Assembly: GCF_000374805.1 (NCBI RefSeq)
Contig: NZ_KB895338.1
Coordinates: 62,001 to 126,000 of the forward strand
Reading direction: 5' to 3'
From: Chitiniphilus shinanonensis DSM 23277
GTDB lineage: Bacteria > Pseudomonadota > Gammaproteobacteria > Burkholderiales > Chitinibacteraceae
Length of the DNA: 64,000 nucleotides
Position 1 is the first letter of the stretch. The number at the start of each line of letters is the position of its first letter. Shown one piece after another: positions 28,196-36,661 of the stretch. Made by a program: the position numbers and the translations under genes. The notes below the pieces were generated by a model. That model made no database searches, was not told the origin of the DNA, and was given only the letters and a program-made list of their open reading frames with translations.

Positions 28196-28597
28196 TCAGG
28201 CGTGCAGGCTGGGCGGGCCGCGCGGCGGCGGCAGCAGGAGGGCGTCGACCGAGGCGACGTGTCGATGGGCCTGGATCGTCGCCGGAATGGCGGCCAAGCT
28301 CGGCAGACCGGGCGGTTGCTCGACCGGCGCCAGCCCGAAACTGCCGGCGTGCGTGACGCAGTACTGGCAGTAATTGGCGGACAGCGCATCCAGCAGCGAG
28401 GGCTTGCTGGTCTGCGAGGGATGCTCGCTGGTTTGCACCGAGCACACCACCAGCGCATCGAGCGGCGATTCGAGCAACGCCGCGCGCGTCATGCTGACCG
28501 ACGGCGCCAGTGCATTGAGCAAAACGGCGAACAACGCCAGTCCCAGGGCTTTACGCCACCAGGACTTGCGCAGGAACACGCCGTATCGGTTGCTCAA
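28196..28597 (-). CDS. DUF2946 family protein
   Basis: 133 residues if the TTG at 28597 is used; the exact start is uncertain, as no clear ribosome site is seen. One N-terminal membrane segment (KALGLALFAVLLNALAPSVS) is followed by a CxxC motif in NYCQYCVTHAGSFGL, the DUF2946 hallmark. Members often lie beside copper-handling genes, and the CxxC could bind metal. It lies 213 bases upstream of mbnP on the same strand and could be the first gene of the unit. Confidence 0.75.
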   Translation of the reverse strand: MSNRYGVFLRKSWWRKALGLALFAVLLNALAPSVSMTRAALLESPLDALVVCSVQTSEHPSQTSKPSLLDALSANYCQYCVTHAGSFGLAPVEQPPGLPSLAAIPATIQAHRHVASVDALLLPPPRGPPSLHA

Positions 28598-28765
28598 GGA
28601 CAGGCTCGCGGGTCAGGGGCCGCCCTGGGGCGGACGGCCGATCATGAAAACTCGCGGATATTACCTGCCAGTCTTTCAGGACGACAGCATTTCTTTCGAC
28701 AAAGGGCGGAATCGGTGGAGGGAGCGGTTACGAGGCGCGCAGGAAGTCGGGGAAACCAAAAGAAA

Positions 28766-28829
28766 ATCTGTGGACACAGAGCGCGGGGAGCGCACAGAGA
28801 ACACAGAGAAAACCGGAGAAATCAAAGTC
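28766..28829 (+). repeat. ACAGAGAACACAGAGA-type repeat, copy 1
   Basis: A 64-bp unit beginning ATCTGTGGACACAGAG and ending GAAATCAAAGTC. It is nearly identical to copy 2. Its first 50 bases recur inverted in copies 3 and 4. Confidence 0.85.
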
Positions 28830-28880
28830 ACGGACAAATTGTCTACAGAAGTGGTCTGTGGCACAGAAAAGGGCGACGCA

Positions 28881-28944
28881 ATCTGTGGACACAGAGCACG
28901 GTGAGCGCACAGAGAACACGGAGAAAACCGGAGAAATCAAAGTC
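28881..28944 (+). repeat. ACAGAGAACACAGAGA-type repeat, copy 2
   Basis: A direct repeat of copy 1 with four or so differences, 115 bases downstream. Confidence 0.85.
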
Positions 28945-28965
28945 GCGGGCGAAGGCGACCTTTTT

Positions 28966-29015
28966 GCCTTTCTCCGTGTTCTCTGTGCGCTCGGTGGACT
29001 CTGTGTCTACAGAAG
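28966..29015 (-). repeat. ACAGAGAACACAGAGA-type repeat, copy 3 (inverted)
   Basis: GCCTTTCTCCGTGTTCTCTG onward is the reverse complement of the body of copies 1 and 2. With copy 2 it can form a long hairpin around a short GC-rich loop. Confidence 0.85.
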
Positions 29016-29079
29016 TTGGCCGTAGCGCCGCCCGCAAGGCCAGCGGGATGGGCCTAAACCTTCCGACGCACTTCCTTCC

Positions 29080-29134
29080 GCCTTTCTCCGTGTTCTCTGT
29101 GCGCTCGGTGAACTCTGTGTCTACAGAAGTGGCC
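29080..29134 (-). repeat. ACAGAGAACACAGAGA-type repeat, copy 4 (inverted)
   Basis: A direct repeat of copy 3 (GCCTTTCTCCGTGTTCTCTG, then CTCGGTGAACTCTGTGTCTA), 114 bases further on. Confidence 0.85.
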
Positions 29135-29162
29135 TGTAGCGCGGCCCGTCCAACCAGCCGGC

Positions 29163-29651
29163 TCAGTCTTGTGGCGGGCGGCGCAGGATCATGCGCTCGC
29201 CGCGCATCACCACTTCCAGCCGGCCCAGCACGTTCATGCCCAGCAGCACTTCGTCGCCGGGCATGTTGGGCACCACGCCGGCGCCAACGTGGGTCAGCCG
29301 CAGTCCGGGCAGGGTCACCGTGTCCAGCCGGGTGGCGTAGCCCTCCACGGTGCCGTTGGCGGTCTGCGACACCAGCGTCTCGCCGCGCGGCAGGTCCAGG
29401 CGCGCCGCCAGCGGCGCCGGCAGCGTGATCGAGCTGGCGCCGGTATCGACCATGAACACCACCGGCAGGCCGTTGATCTCGCCGCGCAACCGGTAGTGCC
29501 CGTCGGGCGAGCGCGGAATCGCCACTTCGCCCGCAGCCATCTCGATGGCCATGGCGGGTTGCTGGCGGGCTTCCAGAAAGCGCTGCATCGCCAGGAACAC
29601 GCCGGCGAACACCAGCAGCCAGACGACGAGGGGGCCGAGGTTGTTACGCAT
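29163..29651 (-). CDS. membrane-anchored retropepsin-like aspartic protease (TIGR02281 type)
   Basis: 162 residues with an N-terminal membrane segment (LGPLVVWLLVFAGVFLAMQ) and a clan AA domain with the active-site motif FMVDTGASSITLP. Such single-domain proteases dimerise to form the active site and face the periplasm. Substrates are unknown. The start is three bases after the ABC-F stop, so the genes form an operon. The stop adjoins the repeat cluster. Confidence 0.9.
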   Translation of the reverse strand: MRNNLGPLVVWLLVFAGVFLAMQRFLEARQQPAMAIEMAAGEVAIPRSPDGHYRLRGEINGLPVVFMVDTGASSITLPAPLAARLDLPRGETLVSQTANGTVEGYATRLDTVTLPGLRLTHVGAGVVPNMPGDEVLLGMNVLGRLEVVMRGERMILRRPPQD

Positions 29652-29654
29652 CGC

Positions 29655-31562
29655 TCATTGCGCGGCCAGCGCTTCGAGTTCTTCGTGCAGGATCAGCCAA
29701 CGCTCTTCCAGTTCGCCCAGGCGCGTCTTCACCTCGGCTTCGCGCCGCAGCGTGTCCTGCAAGCGCTGCTTGTGCTCCGGCGCATAGATGCCCTCTTCCG
29801 CCAAGGCCGCGCTCAGCGTGGCGTGTTCGGCGGACAGCGGGTTCATTTCCTTTTCCACCTTGGCCAGTTGCTGCTCCAGCGGTTTGCGCTGCGCGGCCAG
29901 ACGCTGCCGCGCTTCGGCCTCGGCGCGCTTCTGCGCCTTGCGGTCGAGCGCTTCGCCCGATGATGCGGTCAGCCCTTCCTGGCGGTTGGTCTCCAGCCGC
30001 TTTTCCTGGCTGTAGCGGGTGTAGTCGTCCAGGTCGCCGTCGAACGGCCGCACCCGGCCGTCCTCGATCAGCCAGAAATCGTCCACGGTGGCGCGCAGCA
30101 GGTGCCGGTCGTGCGAGACCACGATCAGCGCGCCGTCGAAGTCGGTCAGCGCCCGGGTCAGCGCCGCGCGCATCTCGATGTCCAGGTGGTTGGTCGGCTC
30201 GTCCAGCAGCAGCAGGTTGGGCCGTTGCCAGATCAGCAGCGCCAGCGCCAGCCGCGCCTTTTCGCCGCCGGAGAACGGCGCCACCGGCCCGGTCGCCATG
30301 TCGCCGTGGAAATCGAAGCCGCCGAGGAAGTTGCGGTGCTCCTGCTCGCGCGTCTGCGGGTCGAGCTTCTGCAAGTGCCACAGCGGTGATTCGTCCAGCC
30401 GCAGGTGCTCCAGCTGGTGCTGGGCGAAATAGCCGATCTTCAGACCCTTGCCTTCCACCCTCTGCCCGGAAAGCAGTTGAAGTTCGCCTTCCAAGGTCTT
30501 GATCAGCGTGGATTTTCCCGCGCCGTTCACCCCGAGCAGACCGAGCCGAGCCTGCTTTTCCAGGCTGAGGTTCAGGCCGCGCAGCAGCGGCTGGCCGGCG
30601 GCGTAGCCGGCTTCGCCGTTCTCCACCCGCAGCAGCGGATTCGGGCTGGATTCCGGCTCGCGGAAGCCGAAGGTGAACGGGGTGTCGACATGGGCGGCGG
30701 CGATGCGCTCCATCCGCTCCAGCGCCTTCACCCGGCTCTGCGCCTGCTTGGCCTTGCTGGCCTTGGCCTTGAAGCGGGTGATGAACGATTCCAGGTGGGC
30801 GATCTCGCGCTGCTGCTTGTCGAACGCCTGTTGCTGCTGCGACAGCTTTTCGGCGCGCTGCGCCTCGAAATCGGCGTAGTTGCCGGTGTAGAGGGTGAGC
30901 TTGCCGGCATCCACGTGCAGGATGGCGCCGACGGTGGCGTCGAGGAAATCGCGGTCGTGCGAGATCACCAGCAGCATGCCCTGGTAGCTGCGCAGCCAGC
31001 CTTCCAGCCAGACCACCGTTTCCAGGTCCAGGTGGTTGGTCGGTTCGTCGAGCAGCAGCAGGTCGGAGCGGCACATCAGCGCCTGCGCCAGGTTCAGCCG
31101 CATGCGCCAGCCGCCGGAGAAGGTCGAGACCGGGCGGCGCATCTCGTCCTCGGAGAACCCCAGGCCCGACAGCAGCTTGGCGGCACGCGCCGGGGCGCTG
31201 TAGCCGTCGATGGCCTCCAGCCGGCCCAGCAGTTCGCCATGGCGCACGCCGTCGTCGGCCACCCTGGCCAGTTCGGCCTCGATGCCGCGCAATTCGGCGT
31301 CGCCATCCAGGGTGTAGTCGAGGGCGCTGGTCGTCAGCGCGGGGGTTTCCTGCGCCACGTGGCCGATCACCAGCCGGGGCGGCAGTTCCAGGTCGCCGCT
31401 GTCGGCGTGCAACTCGCCGCGCAGCAGGCCGAAGAATGAGGATTTACCGGCGCCGTTGGCGCCGACGACACCGACCTTCTGGCCGGGATGGAGGGTCAGC
31501 TCGGCCTGGTCCAGCAGGACCTTGGTGCCGCGCCGCAGGGTAAGGGACTTGAGGCGGATCAT
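29655..31562 (-). CDS. ABC-F ATPase, YheS/Uup type
   Basis: 635 residues with two ABC domains: Walker A GANGAGKSS and GVNGAGKST, signatures FSGGWRMRLNLAQ and FSGGEKARLALAL, and Walker B LLLLDEPTNHLD twice. A linker rich in Lys and Glu separates them, and a C-terminal coiled coil (AQKRAEAEARQRLAAQRK...) follows. There are no membrane segments. ABC-F proteins act on ribosomes, relieving stalls or adjusting translation. The start at 31562 (MIRLKSLTLRRG) is the family start. Confidence 0.95.
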   Translation of the reverse strand: MIRLKSLTLRRGTKVLLDQAELTLHPGQKVGVVGANGAGKSSFFGLLRGELHADSGDLELPPRLVIGHVAQETPALTTSALDYTLDGDAELRGIEAELARVADDGVRHGELLGRLEAIDGYSAPARAAKLLSGLGFSEDEMRRPVSTFSGGWRMRLNLAQALMCRSDLLLLDEPTNHLDLETVVWLEGWLRSYQGMLLVISHDRDFLDATVGAILHVDAGKLTLYTGNYADFEAQRAEKLSQQQQAFDKQQREIAHLESFITRFKAKASKAKQAQSRVKALERMERIAAAHVDTPFTFGFREPESSPNPLLRVENGEAGYAAGQPLLRGLNLSLEKQARLGLLGVNGAGKSTLIKTLEGELQLLSGQRVEGKGLKIGYFAQHQLEHLRLDESPLWHLQKLDPQTREQEHRNFLGGFDFHGDMATGPVAPFSGGEKARLALALLIWQRPNLLLLDEPTNHLDIEMRAALTRALTDFDGALIVVSHDRHLLRATVDDFWLIEDGRVRPFDGDLDDYTRYSQEKRLETNRQEGLTASSGEALDRKAQKRAEAEARQRLAAQRKPLEQQLAKVEKEMNPLSAEHATLSAALAEEGIYAPEHKQRLQDTLRREAEVKTRLGELEERWLILHEELEALAAQ

Positions 31563-31703
31563 GGGGCGCAAGTCTACCGCAAAGGACCGCCCCACGCCCC
31601 GTCGCGATCCACGCCGGCCTTGTCTGGAAGCCGGTTGCGGCGCAAGGCACGGCGGGGGTGCGGCGCCCTCTGCCGTGGCGCCAGAAGGGCCGGCTCGCGA
31701 CGC

Positions 31704-32525
31704 TCAGACGGCGACCGGCGCCTTGATCGCGGGCCACGGGTCGTAGTCTTCCAGCGCGAAATCGTCGAACTCGAAGGCGAACAGATCGTCGCGCGCCGGG
31801 TTGATGCGCATGCGCGGCAACGGGCGCGGCTGGCGCGCCAGCTGGGTCTGCACCTGTTCCAGATGGTTGAGGTAGATGTGGCAGTCGCCGCCGGTCCAGA
31901 TGAACTCGCCCGGTTGCAGGTCGCACACCTGCGCCAGCATCAGCACCAGCAGCGCATACGAGGCGATGTTGAACGGCACGCCGAGGAAGATGTCGGCGCT
32001 GCGCTGGTAGAGCTGGCAGCTGAGCTTGCCGCGCTGGTCGGCGTCGCCCGGCTGCGCCGGCGCCACGTAGAACTGGAAGAAGGCGTGGCACGGCGGCAGC
32101 GCCATTTCCTCGATCTGCCCGACGTTCCAGGCGGAGACGATGATGCGTCGCGAATCGGGGTTGTGCCGCAGTTGTTGCAACACCTGGGCGATCTGGTCGA
32201 TATGGCGGCCGTCGGCGGTCGGCCAGCTGCGCCACTGGTAGCCGTAGATCGGCCCCAGCTCGCCATCGGCCGCGGCCCACTCGTCCCAGATGGTGACGCC
32301 GCGTTCCTTCAGCCAGTTGTTGTTGGTCTCGCCGCGCAGGAACCACAGCAGTTCCTGGATGATGGAGCGCAGGTGCACCTTCTTGGTGGTGACCAGCGGA
32401 AAGCCCTCGGCCAGATCGAAGCGCATCTGGTGGCCGAACACCGACAGCGTGCCGGTGCCGGTGCGATCCTCCTTCCGGACGCCATGGTCGAGAACGTGCT
32501 GGAGAAGGTCGAGGTACTGCCGCAT
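31704..32525 (-). CDS. thyA: thymidylate synthase
   Basis: 273 residues. It methylates dUMP to dTMP using methylene-tetrahydrofolate. The nucleophile Cys146 is in [10 protein letters not shown], the same number as in E. coli. The dUMP-binding [11 protein letters not shown] and [20 protein letters not shown] are intact. A short insertion ([13 protein letters not shown]) makes it a little longer than E. coli ThyA. It stands as a single gene with element copy B about 80 bases upstream. Confidence 0.97.
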   Translation of the reverse strand: MRQYLDLLQHVLDHGVRKEDRTGTGTLSVFGHQMRFDLAEGFPLVTTKKVHLRSIIQELLWFLRGETNNNWLKERGVTIWDEWAAADGELGPIYGYQWRSWPTADGRHIDQIAQVLQQLRHNPDSRRIIVSAWNVGQIEEMALPPCHAFFQFYVAPAQPGDADQRGKLSCQLYQRSADIFLGVPFNIASYALLVLMLAQVCDLQPGEFIWTGGDCHIYLNHLEQVQTQLARQPRPLPRMRINPARDDLFAFEFDDFALEDYDPWPAIKAPVAV

Positions 32526-32608
32526 TGCCGGACTCCTGGAAACGGTCGCGCCGCGAACGCGGCGTTCCGCGATTCTATGCGAAAGCGGGCCGCTGTTCGA
32601 TGTGGCGT

Positions 32609-32772
32609 AGAGCGGCTGACAAAACCCGGCGGAGCGATCCTGGCAAGAAGCGCGAAACGTCCTGAAAGGCGGTCAACCGGACTTCCTTCGGTCGCATACG
32701 GTACAAGGCGTACGGCAAGTTCGGCTCGGCGCCCCCGCGCGACGCCGCCAGGAGGGCTTTGTCAGCCGCGTT
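32609..32772 (+). repeat. TIR element copy B (MITE-like), 164 bp
   Basis: The left end AGAGCGGCTGACAAAACCC pairs with the right end GGGCTTTGTCAGCCGCGTT with few mismatches. The inside matches copy C apart from an extra block of about 40 bases (around 32662-32700) and an end segment shared with copy A (GGCGCC..GCGACGCCGCCAG). The right end touches the stop codon of chrA. No gene is contained in it. Confidence 0.88.
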
Positions 32773-33968
32773 TACCCCAGTGCCGCGCCGGCCAGTGCGC
32801 AGCCCAACACCACTAGCCACGGTGGCCAGCGCCAGCGCATCAGCGCCCACAACGCCGCACCCGCCACCAGCGCATCCACCGGCCGCAGGATGGCGCTGGT
32901 CCAGACCGGGTGGCAGAACGCGGCCAGCAGCAGCCCGACCACCGCCGCGTTCACCCCGGTCAGCGCGCCGCGCGCCAGCGGGTTGCCCGCCAGGCGCGAC
33001 CAGAACGGCAGCGCGCCGGCCACCAGCAGGAACGACGGGGCGAAGATCGCCACCAGGCAGAGCGTAGCGCCGGCCCAGCCGCTGGGCGGTGCGTTCATCG
33101 CCGCGCCGAGGAAGGCGGCGAAGGTGAACAGCGGCCCCGGCACCGCCTGCGCCGCGCCGTAGCCGGCGAGGAAGGTGTCGTTCGCCACCCAGCCGCTCGG
33201 CACCGCCGCCGCCTGCAACAATGGCAGCACCACGTGGCCGCCGCCGAACACCAGCGCGCCGGCGCGGTAGAAGGCGTCGACGAGGGCGAGGGCATGGCTC
33301 GGCCAGTAATGCTGCGCCAGCGGCAACCCCAGCAGCGCGACGACGAAGATGCCCAGCAGCAGCGCGCCCAGCCGCCGGCCCAACGGCACCGGCAGCGATG
33401 CGCCCTGCTCCGCCGTGGCGCGCCAGCGGATGGCGCCGATGGTCGCGGCCACGGCCATCGCGCCGAGCTGGCCCCACGCGTCGGGGCGGATGAAGGCGAA
33501 CGCGGCGGCGCACAGCGCCAGCGCCATCCGTGGCGCATCGGGGCACAACTGGCGCGCCATGCCCCAGATCGCCTGCGCCACGACCGCCACCGCCACCACC
33601 TTCAGGCCATGCAGCACACCGGACGGCAGCAGCGCCTGCCAGGCGTCGAGGCCCAGCGCGAACAGCGTCAGCAACAGGGCCGATGGCAAGGTGAAGCCGG
33701 CCCAGGCCGCCAACGCGCCGCCGAAGCCGGCGCGGCCCAGGCCGAGCGCCATGCCCACCTGACTGCTGGCGGGGCCGGGCAGGAACTGGCACAGCGCCAC
33801 CAGATCGGCGTAGGCGCGGTCGTCCAGCCAGCGGCGGCGGGCGACGAACTCGTCGCGGAAGTAACCCAGATGCGCGACCGGGCCGCCGAACGAGGTCAGG
33901 CCCAGGCGCAGAAAAATGAGAAAGACCGCCCAGGGGCGGTCTTGACGGCGGTATGTCGCATTTGTCAT
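32772..33968 (-). CDS. chrA: chromate transporter ChrA family
   Basis: A 398-residue inner-membrane protein of the CHR family (long, two-domain form). Each half opens with the family signature: FLRLGLTSFGGPVAHLGYFRDEFV and FYRAGALVFGGGHVVLPLLQ, followed by LCQFLPGPASSQV and GYGAAQAVPGPLFTFAAFLG. It exports chromate in exchange or by proton motive force; many homologues have unproven substrates. The ATG shares one base with the stop of the histidine kinase gene (TGATG), implying coupled translation. Confidence 0.93.
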   Translation of the reverse strand: MTNATYRRQDRPWAVFLIFLRLGLTSFGGPVAHLGYFRDEFVARRRWLDDRAYADLVALCQFLPGPASSQVGMALGLGRAGFGGALAAWAGFTLPSALLLTLFALGLDAWQALLPSGVLHGLKVVAVAVVAQAIWGMARQLCPDAPRMALALCAAAFAFIRPDAWGQLGAMAVAATIGAIRWRATAEQGASLPVPLGRRLGALLLGIFVVALLGLPLAQHYWPSHALALVDAFYRAGALVFGGGHVVLPLLQAAAVPSGWVANDTFLAGYGAAQAVPGPLFTFAAFLGAAMNAPPSGWAGATLCLVAIFAPSFLLVAGALPFWSRLAGNPLARGALTGVNAAVVGLLLAAFCHPVWTSAILRPVDALVAGAALWALMRWRWPPWLVVLGCALAGAALG

Positions 33969-36037
33969 CAGGCTGCCGGGCGCGCCAGCGGCAGGTCGAT
34001 GTAGAAGGTGGCGCCGTGGCCGAGCACGCTTTCGCAGCCGACCTTGCCCTGCATCGCCTCGACCAGTCGCTTGACGATGGACAGCCCCAGGCCGGTGGTG
34101 TGCTCGCCGCCGGTGGGCACGGCGGAAAGCCGGCTGAACTTGCGGAACAGCCGTTCCATCTCGTGCGGGGCGATGCCCGGCCCCTGGTCGGACACCCGCA
34201 CCTGCACCCGCTCGCCGATGACGATGGCCTCGACGCGGATGGTGGTCTGGTGCGGCGCGTACTTGGAGGCATTGGAGATCAGGTTGTCCAGCACCTGCCA
34301 CAGCGCTTGGCGGTCGGCCTGCACCATCAGCCCGGACGGGGTGTAGATGCACAGCTGCTGCTTCTCGCCGAGGCGGTTCTCCCAGTAGGCGGCCAGCTCG
34401 CTGCACACCGCGTCCAGCGACACCTGCTCCGGCCGCAGGTGGTACTGCCCGGCTTCCAGCGCGTTGATGTCGAGCAGGTTGCCCAGGATGCGCTGCATGC
34501 GCTCGGACAGCTTGACGATGCCGAGCAGGCGATCCTCCACCCGCTCGTGCGACCACTCGCCCAGCTTGCCGACGATCAGGTGGGTCATGCCCTGGATGCT
34601 GGCGACCGGGTTCTTGAGGTCGTGCGCGGCGATGGTCAGCAGCTCGTTCTTTTCCTCGTTCAGCTGCGTCAGGCGCAGGTTGGCCGCTTCCAGCTCCAGA
34701 TTGCGCACCGCCAGCTCCTGGGTGCGCGCCTCGACCAGCCCTTCCAGGTTGTGCCGGTGCTCCTCGATGGTGGAGGCCATGCCGTCGAAGGTGCGGGCCA
34801 CGTCGCCCAGCTCGTCGGCGCGGTGCACGTCCAGGTCGGGGCTGCGCCGCCCTTCGGCCAGCGCGCCGATGGCGCCCTTCAGCCGACGCAGTGGCAGCGC
34901 CACGTCGTGCTTCAGGGTCCAGGCCATCACGCCCAGTTCCAGCAGCAGCGCCACCACGCCCAGCAGCAGCACCATGCTGGCGGCGATGGCGGCCTTCTCG
35001 GTAAGCAGACGCTTGGGGTAGACCGAAACGAACAACCAGTTGGCGCCCTTGATCTGCGCCACGCCGAGCCAGGCGCTGCCGTCCGGTGCCTCGACGAAGG
35101 GGTGCGCCGGGGTGGCGCTCAGCGCCGCCTGGTACATGCCGCGCACTTCCGGGTCCTCGACGCGCAGCAGGTTGTAGGCGCCGCCGGCCTCGCGGATCTG
35201 GCTGGCGCGCGCCGGATGCGCGATCAGGTCGCCCGAACGCGAGACGATGAAGTTGTGGGTGCCGGGAATGCTGATGCTGTTGGTGCGCTCGATCAGCTCG
35301 TCGAGCAGCACATCCTGGCCGGCGCCGCCGACATAGCGGCCGAGGTAGTCGATTGGCGTCACCACCGACACCATCCACTGCACCGCCTGCTTGTCGAAGT
35401 AGATGCCGGTCCAGAAGGTCTTGCGCTCGGGGTTGCGCGCCGGCGTGGCGCCCAGCTCGGTTTCCAGGTCGTAGGCGAAGTCCGCCACCGAGCCGTTGCG
35501 CGCGTAGTTGAGGTCCGGCAGGAACATGATGCTGCCGTCCGAAATGTTCAGGTCGATGAAAGTGTCGTAGTAGCGACTGCGGAACGCCGGGCCGTACTCG
35601 CTCGCCAGCTGGAAGCCCACCAGCACCTGGCGCATGAAGTCGGGCGTGAGCTTGGCCGAGGGCAGCAGCGCCACGGTGGCCTGGTGCTCGAAATCGTCGC
35701 GCTCCAGCCGCACTCGCCACATGCCGTCGCGTTCCTGGTTGAGCAGGCTGTGAAACTGGGGCGCCGGGTCGGTATCGCCCAGGTGCGACAGGCGCCGCAC
35801 GAATTCGTCGCGCAGGCGCTTGGTGTTGGTTTCCGCCTGGAGGAACGGTTCGCTTTCCAGCTGGCTGCGCGCGGCGATGTACTTGCCCAGGTTGACCAGT
35901 GCCTCCTCCTGGAAGCGCCAGTAGCTGTAGTAATACGAGATCGCCGTGACGATGAGCGCCACCACCCCGATGCGCAGGGCCATGTTGCGCAGGACGCGGC
36001 GGAACAGACTGGAGGAAGGTGGAGCTGACGCGATCAT
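33968..36037 (-). CDS. sensor histidine kinase with periplasmic sensing domain
   Basis: 689 residues: N-terminal membrane segment (RIGVVALIVTAISYYYSYW), a large periplasmic region of dCache type (about 55-345), a second membrane segment (AASMVLLLGVVALLLELGV), HAMP, coiled coil, HisKA with His472 (TIAAHDLKNPVASIQ), and an HATPase with N, G1 and G2 boxes (DNLISNASKYAP, VSDQGPGI, TTGLGLSIVKRL). No response regulator gene is next to it, so it is an orphan or works with a distant partner. Coupling to chrA suggests the signal could relate to the exported anion, but that is speculation. Confidence 0.92.
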   Translation of the reverse strand: MIASAPPSSSLFRRVLRNMALRIGVVALIVTAISYYYSYWRFQEEALVNLGKYIAARSQLESEPFLQAETNTKRLRDEFVRRLSHLGDTDPAPQFHSLLNQERDGMWRVRLERDDFEHQATVALLPSAKLTPDFMRQVLVGFQLASEYGPAFRSRYYDTFIDLNISDGSIMFLPDLNYARNGSVADFAYDLETELGATPARNPERKTFWTGIYFDKQAVQWMVSVVTPIDYLGRYVGGAGQDVLLDELIERTNSISIPGTHNFIVSRSGDLIAHPARASQIREAGGAYNLLRVEDPEVRGMYQAALSATPAHPFVEAPDGSAWLGVAQIKGANWLFVSVYPKRLLTEKAAIAASMVLLLGVVALLLELGVMAWTLKHDVALPLRRLKGAIGALAEGRRSPDLDVHRADELGDVARTFDGMASTIEEHRHNLEGLVEARTQELAVRNLELEAANLRLTQLNEEKNELLTIAAHDLKNPVASIQGMTHLIVGKLGEWSHERVEDRLLGIVKLSERMQRILGNLLDINALEAGQYHLRPEQVSLDAVCSELAAYWENRLGEKQQLCIYTPSGLMVQADRQALWQVLDNLISNASKYAPHQTTIRVEAIVIGERVQVRVSDQGPGIAPHEMERLFRKFSRLSAVPTGGEHTTGLGLSIVKRLVEAMQGKVGCESVLGHGATFYIDLPLARPAA

Positions 36038-36106
36038 GGCGCGAGCATAACGGTACGCTCGCGCCCTTAGCAAAGATTTCTGAAATTGCGCATCAGAATC
36101 GGGGGG

Positions 36107-36661
36107 TTACCCGATTGGCTGGTATTTCACTTCGACGATTTCCAGCTCTTCGACGCCGCTGGGCGTGCGCAGCGCCACCACGTCGCCCTCGCGGGCCTTG
36201 AGCAGCGCGCGCGCCACCGGCGACGTCCAGCTGATGTGATGCTTCTTGAGGTCGGTCTCGTCGACGCCGACGATGCATACCGTCTCTTCGCGGCCGTCTT
36301 CGCGCAGGTAGGTGACGGTGGCGGCGAAGAACACCTGGTCGGTCGGCTCGCGCTGGGCCGGATCGACCACTTCGGCGTTCTCCAGGCGTTTTTGCAGGAA
36401 GCGGATGCGGCGGTCGATTTCGCGCAGGCGGCGCTTGCCGTACTGGTAGTCGGCGTTTTCGGAACGGTCGCCGTTGCTGGCCGCCCAGTTCACCACCTGG
36501 GTGACGTGCGGCCGCTCCTTGTGCACCAGTTCGTACAGCTCCACCCGCAGGCGGTCCCAGCCGCCCGGAGTCATGTAGTTCTTGCTGCCGGCGGGCACCT
36601 TCAGCTCGGGAGGCAGTTCGTCGTCCGCGTCGTCGTTCTCGCGGGTGAACGCCTTGCTCAT
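36107..36661 (-). CDS. greB: transcription elongation factor GreB
   Basis: 184 residues. An N-terminal coiled coil (YGKRRLREIDRRIRFLQKRLENAEVVDP) carries the acidic tip, and a C-terminal FKBP-like domain follows. It rescues backtracked RNA polymerase by stimulating cleavage of nascent RNA. The motif MTPGGWDRLRVELYELVHKERP and NGDRSENADYQYGKR is diagnostic. The ATG overlaps the TGA of rluB (ATGA), so they are translationally coupled. Confidence 0.96.
   Translation of the reverse strand: MSKAFTRENDDADDELPPELKVPAGSKNYMTPGGWDRLRVELYELVHKERPHVTQVVNWAASNGDRSENADYQYGKRRLREIDRRIRFLQKRLENAEVVDPAQREPTDQVFFAATVTYLREDGREETVCIVGVDETDLKKHHISWTSPVARALLKAREGDVVALRTPSGVEELEIVEVKYQPIG

Larger units (their letters stand above)
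28598..29162. other. non-coding region with a repeat cluster
   Basis: 565 bases between DUF2946 and the aspartic protease gene. The right two thirds is filled by four copies of an ACAGAG-rich repeat (listed separately). The left part, 28598-28765, shows nothing recognisable. Confidence 0.7.

Noticed and set aside
32772-35720. A 982-codon minus-strand open frame joining chrA and the kinase
   Set aside because: Only its last part is in the chrA frame; the upstream part is out of frame with the histidine kinase gene. The TGATG overlap explains the two real genes.
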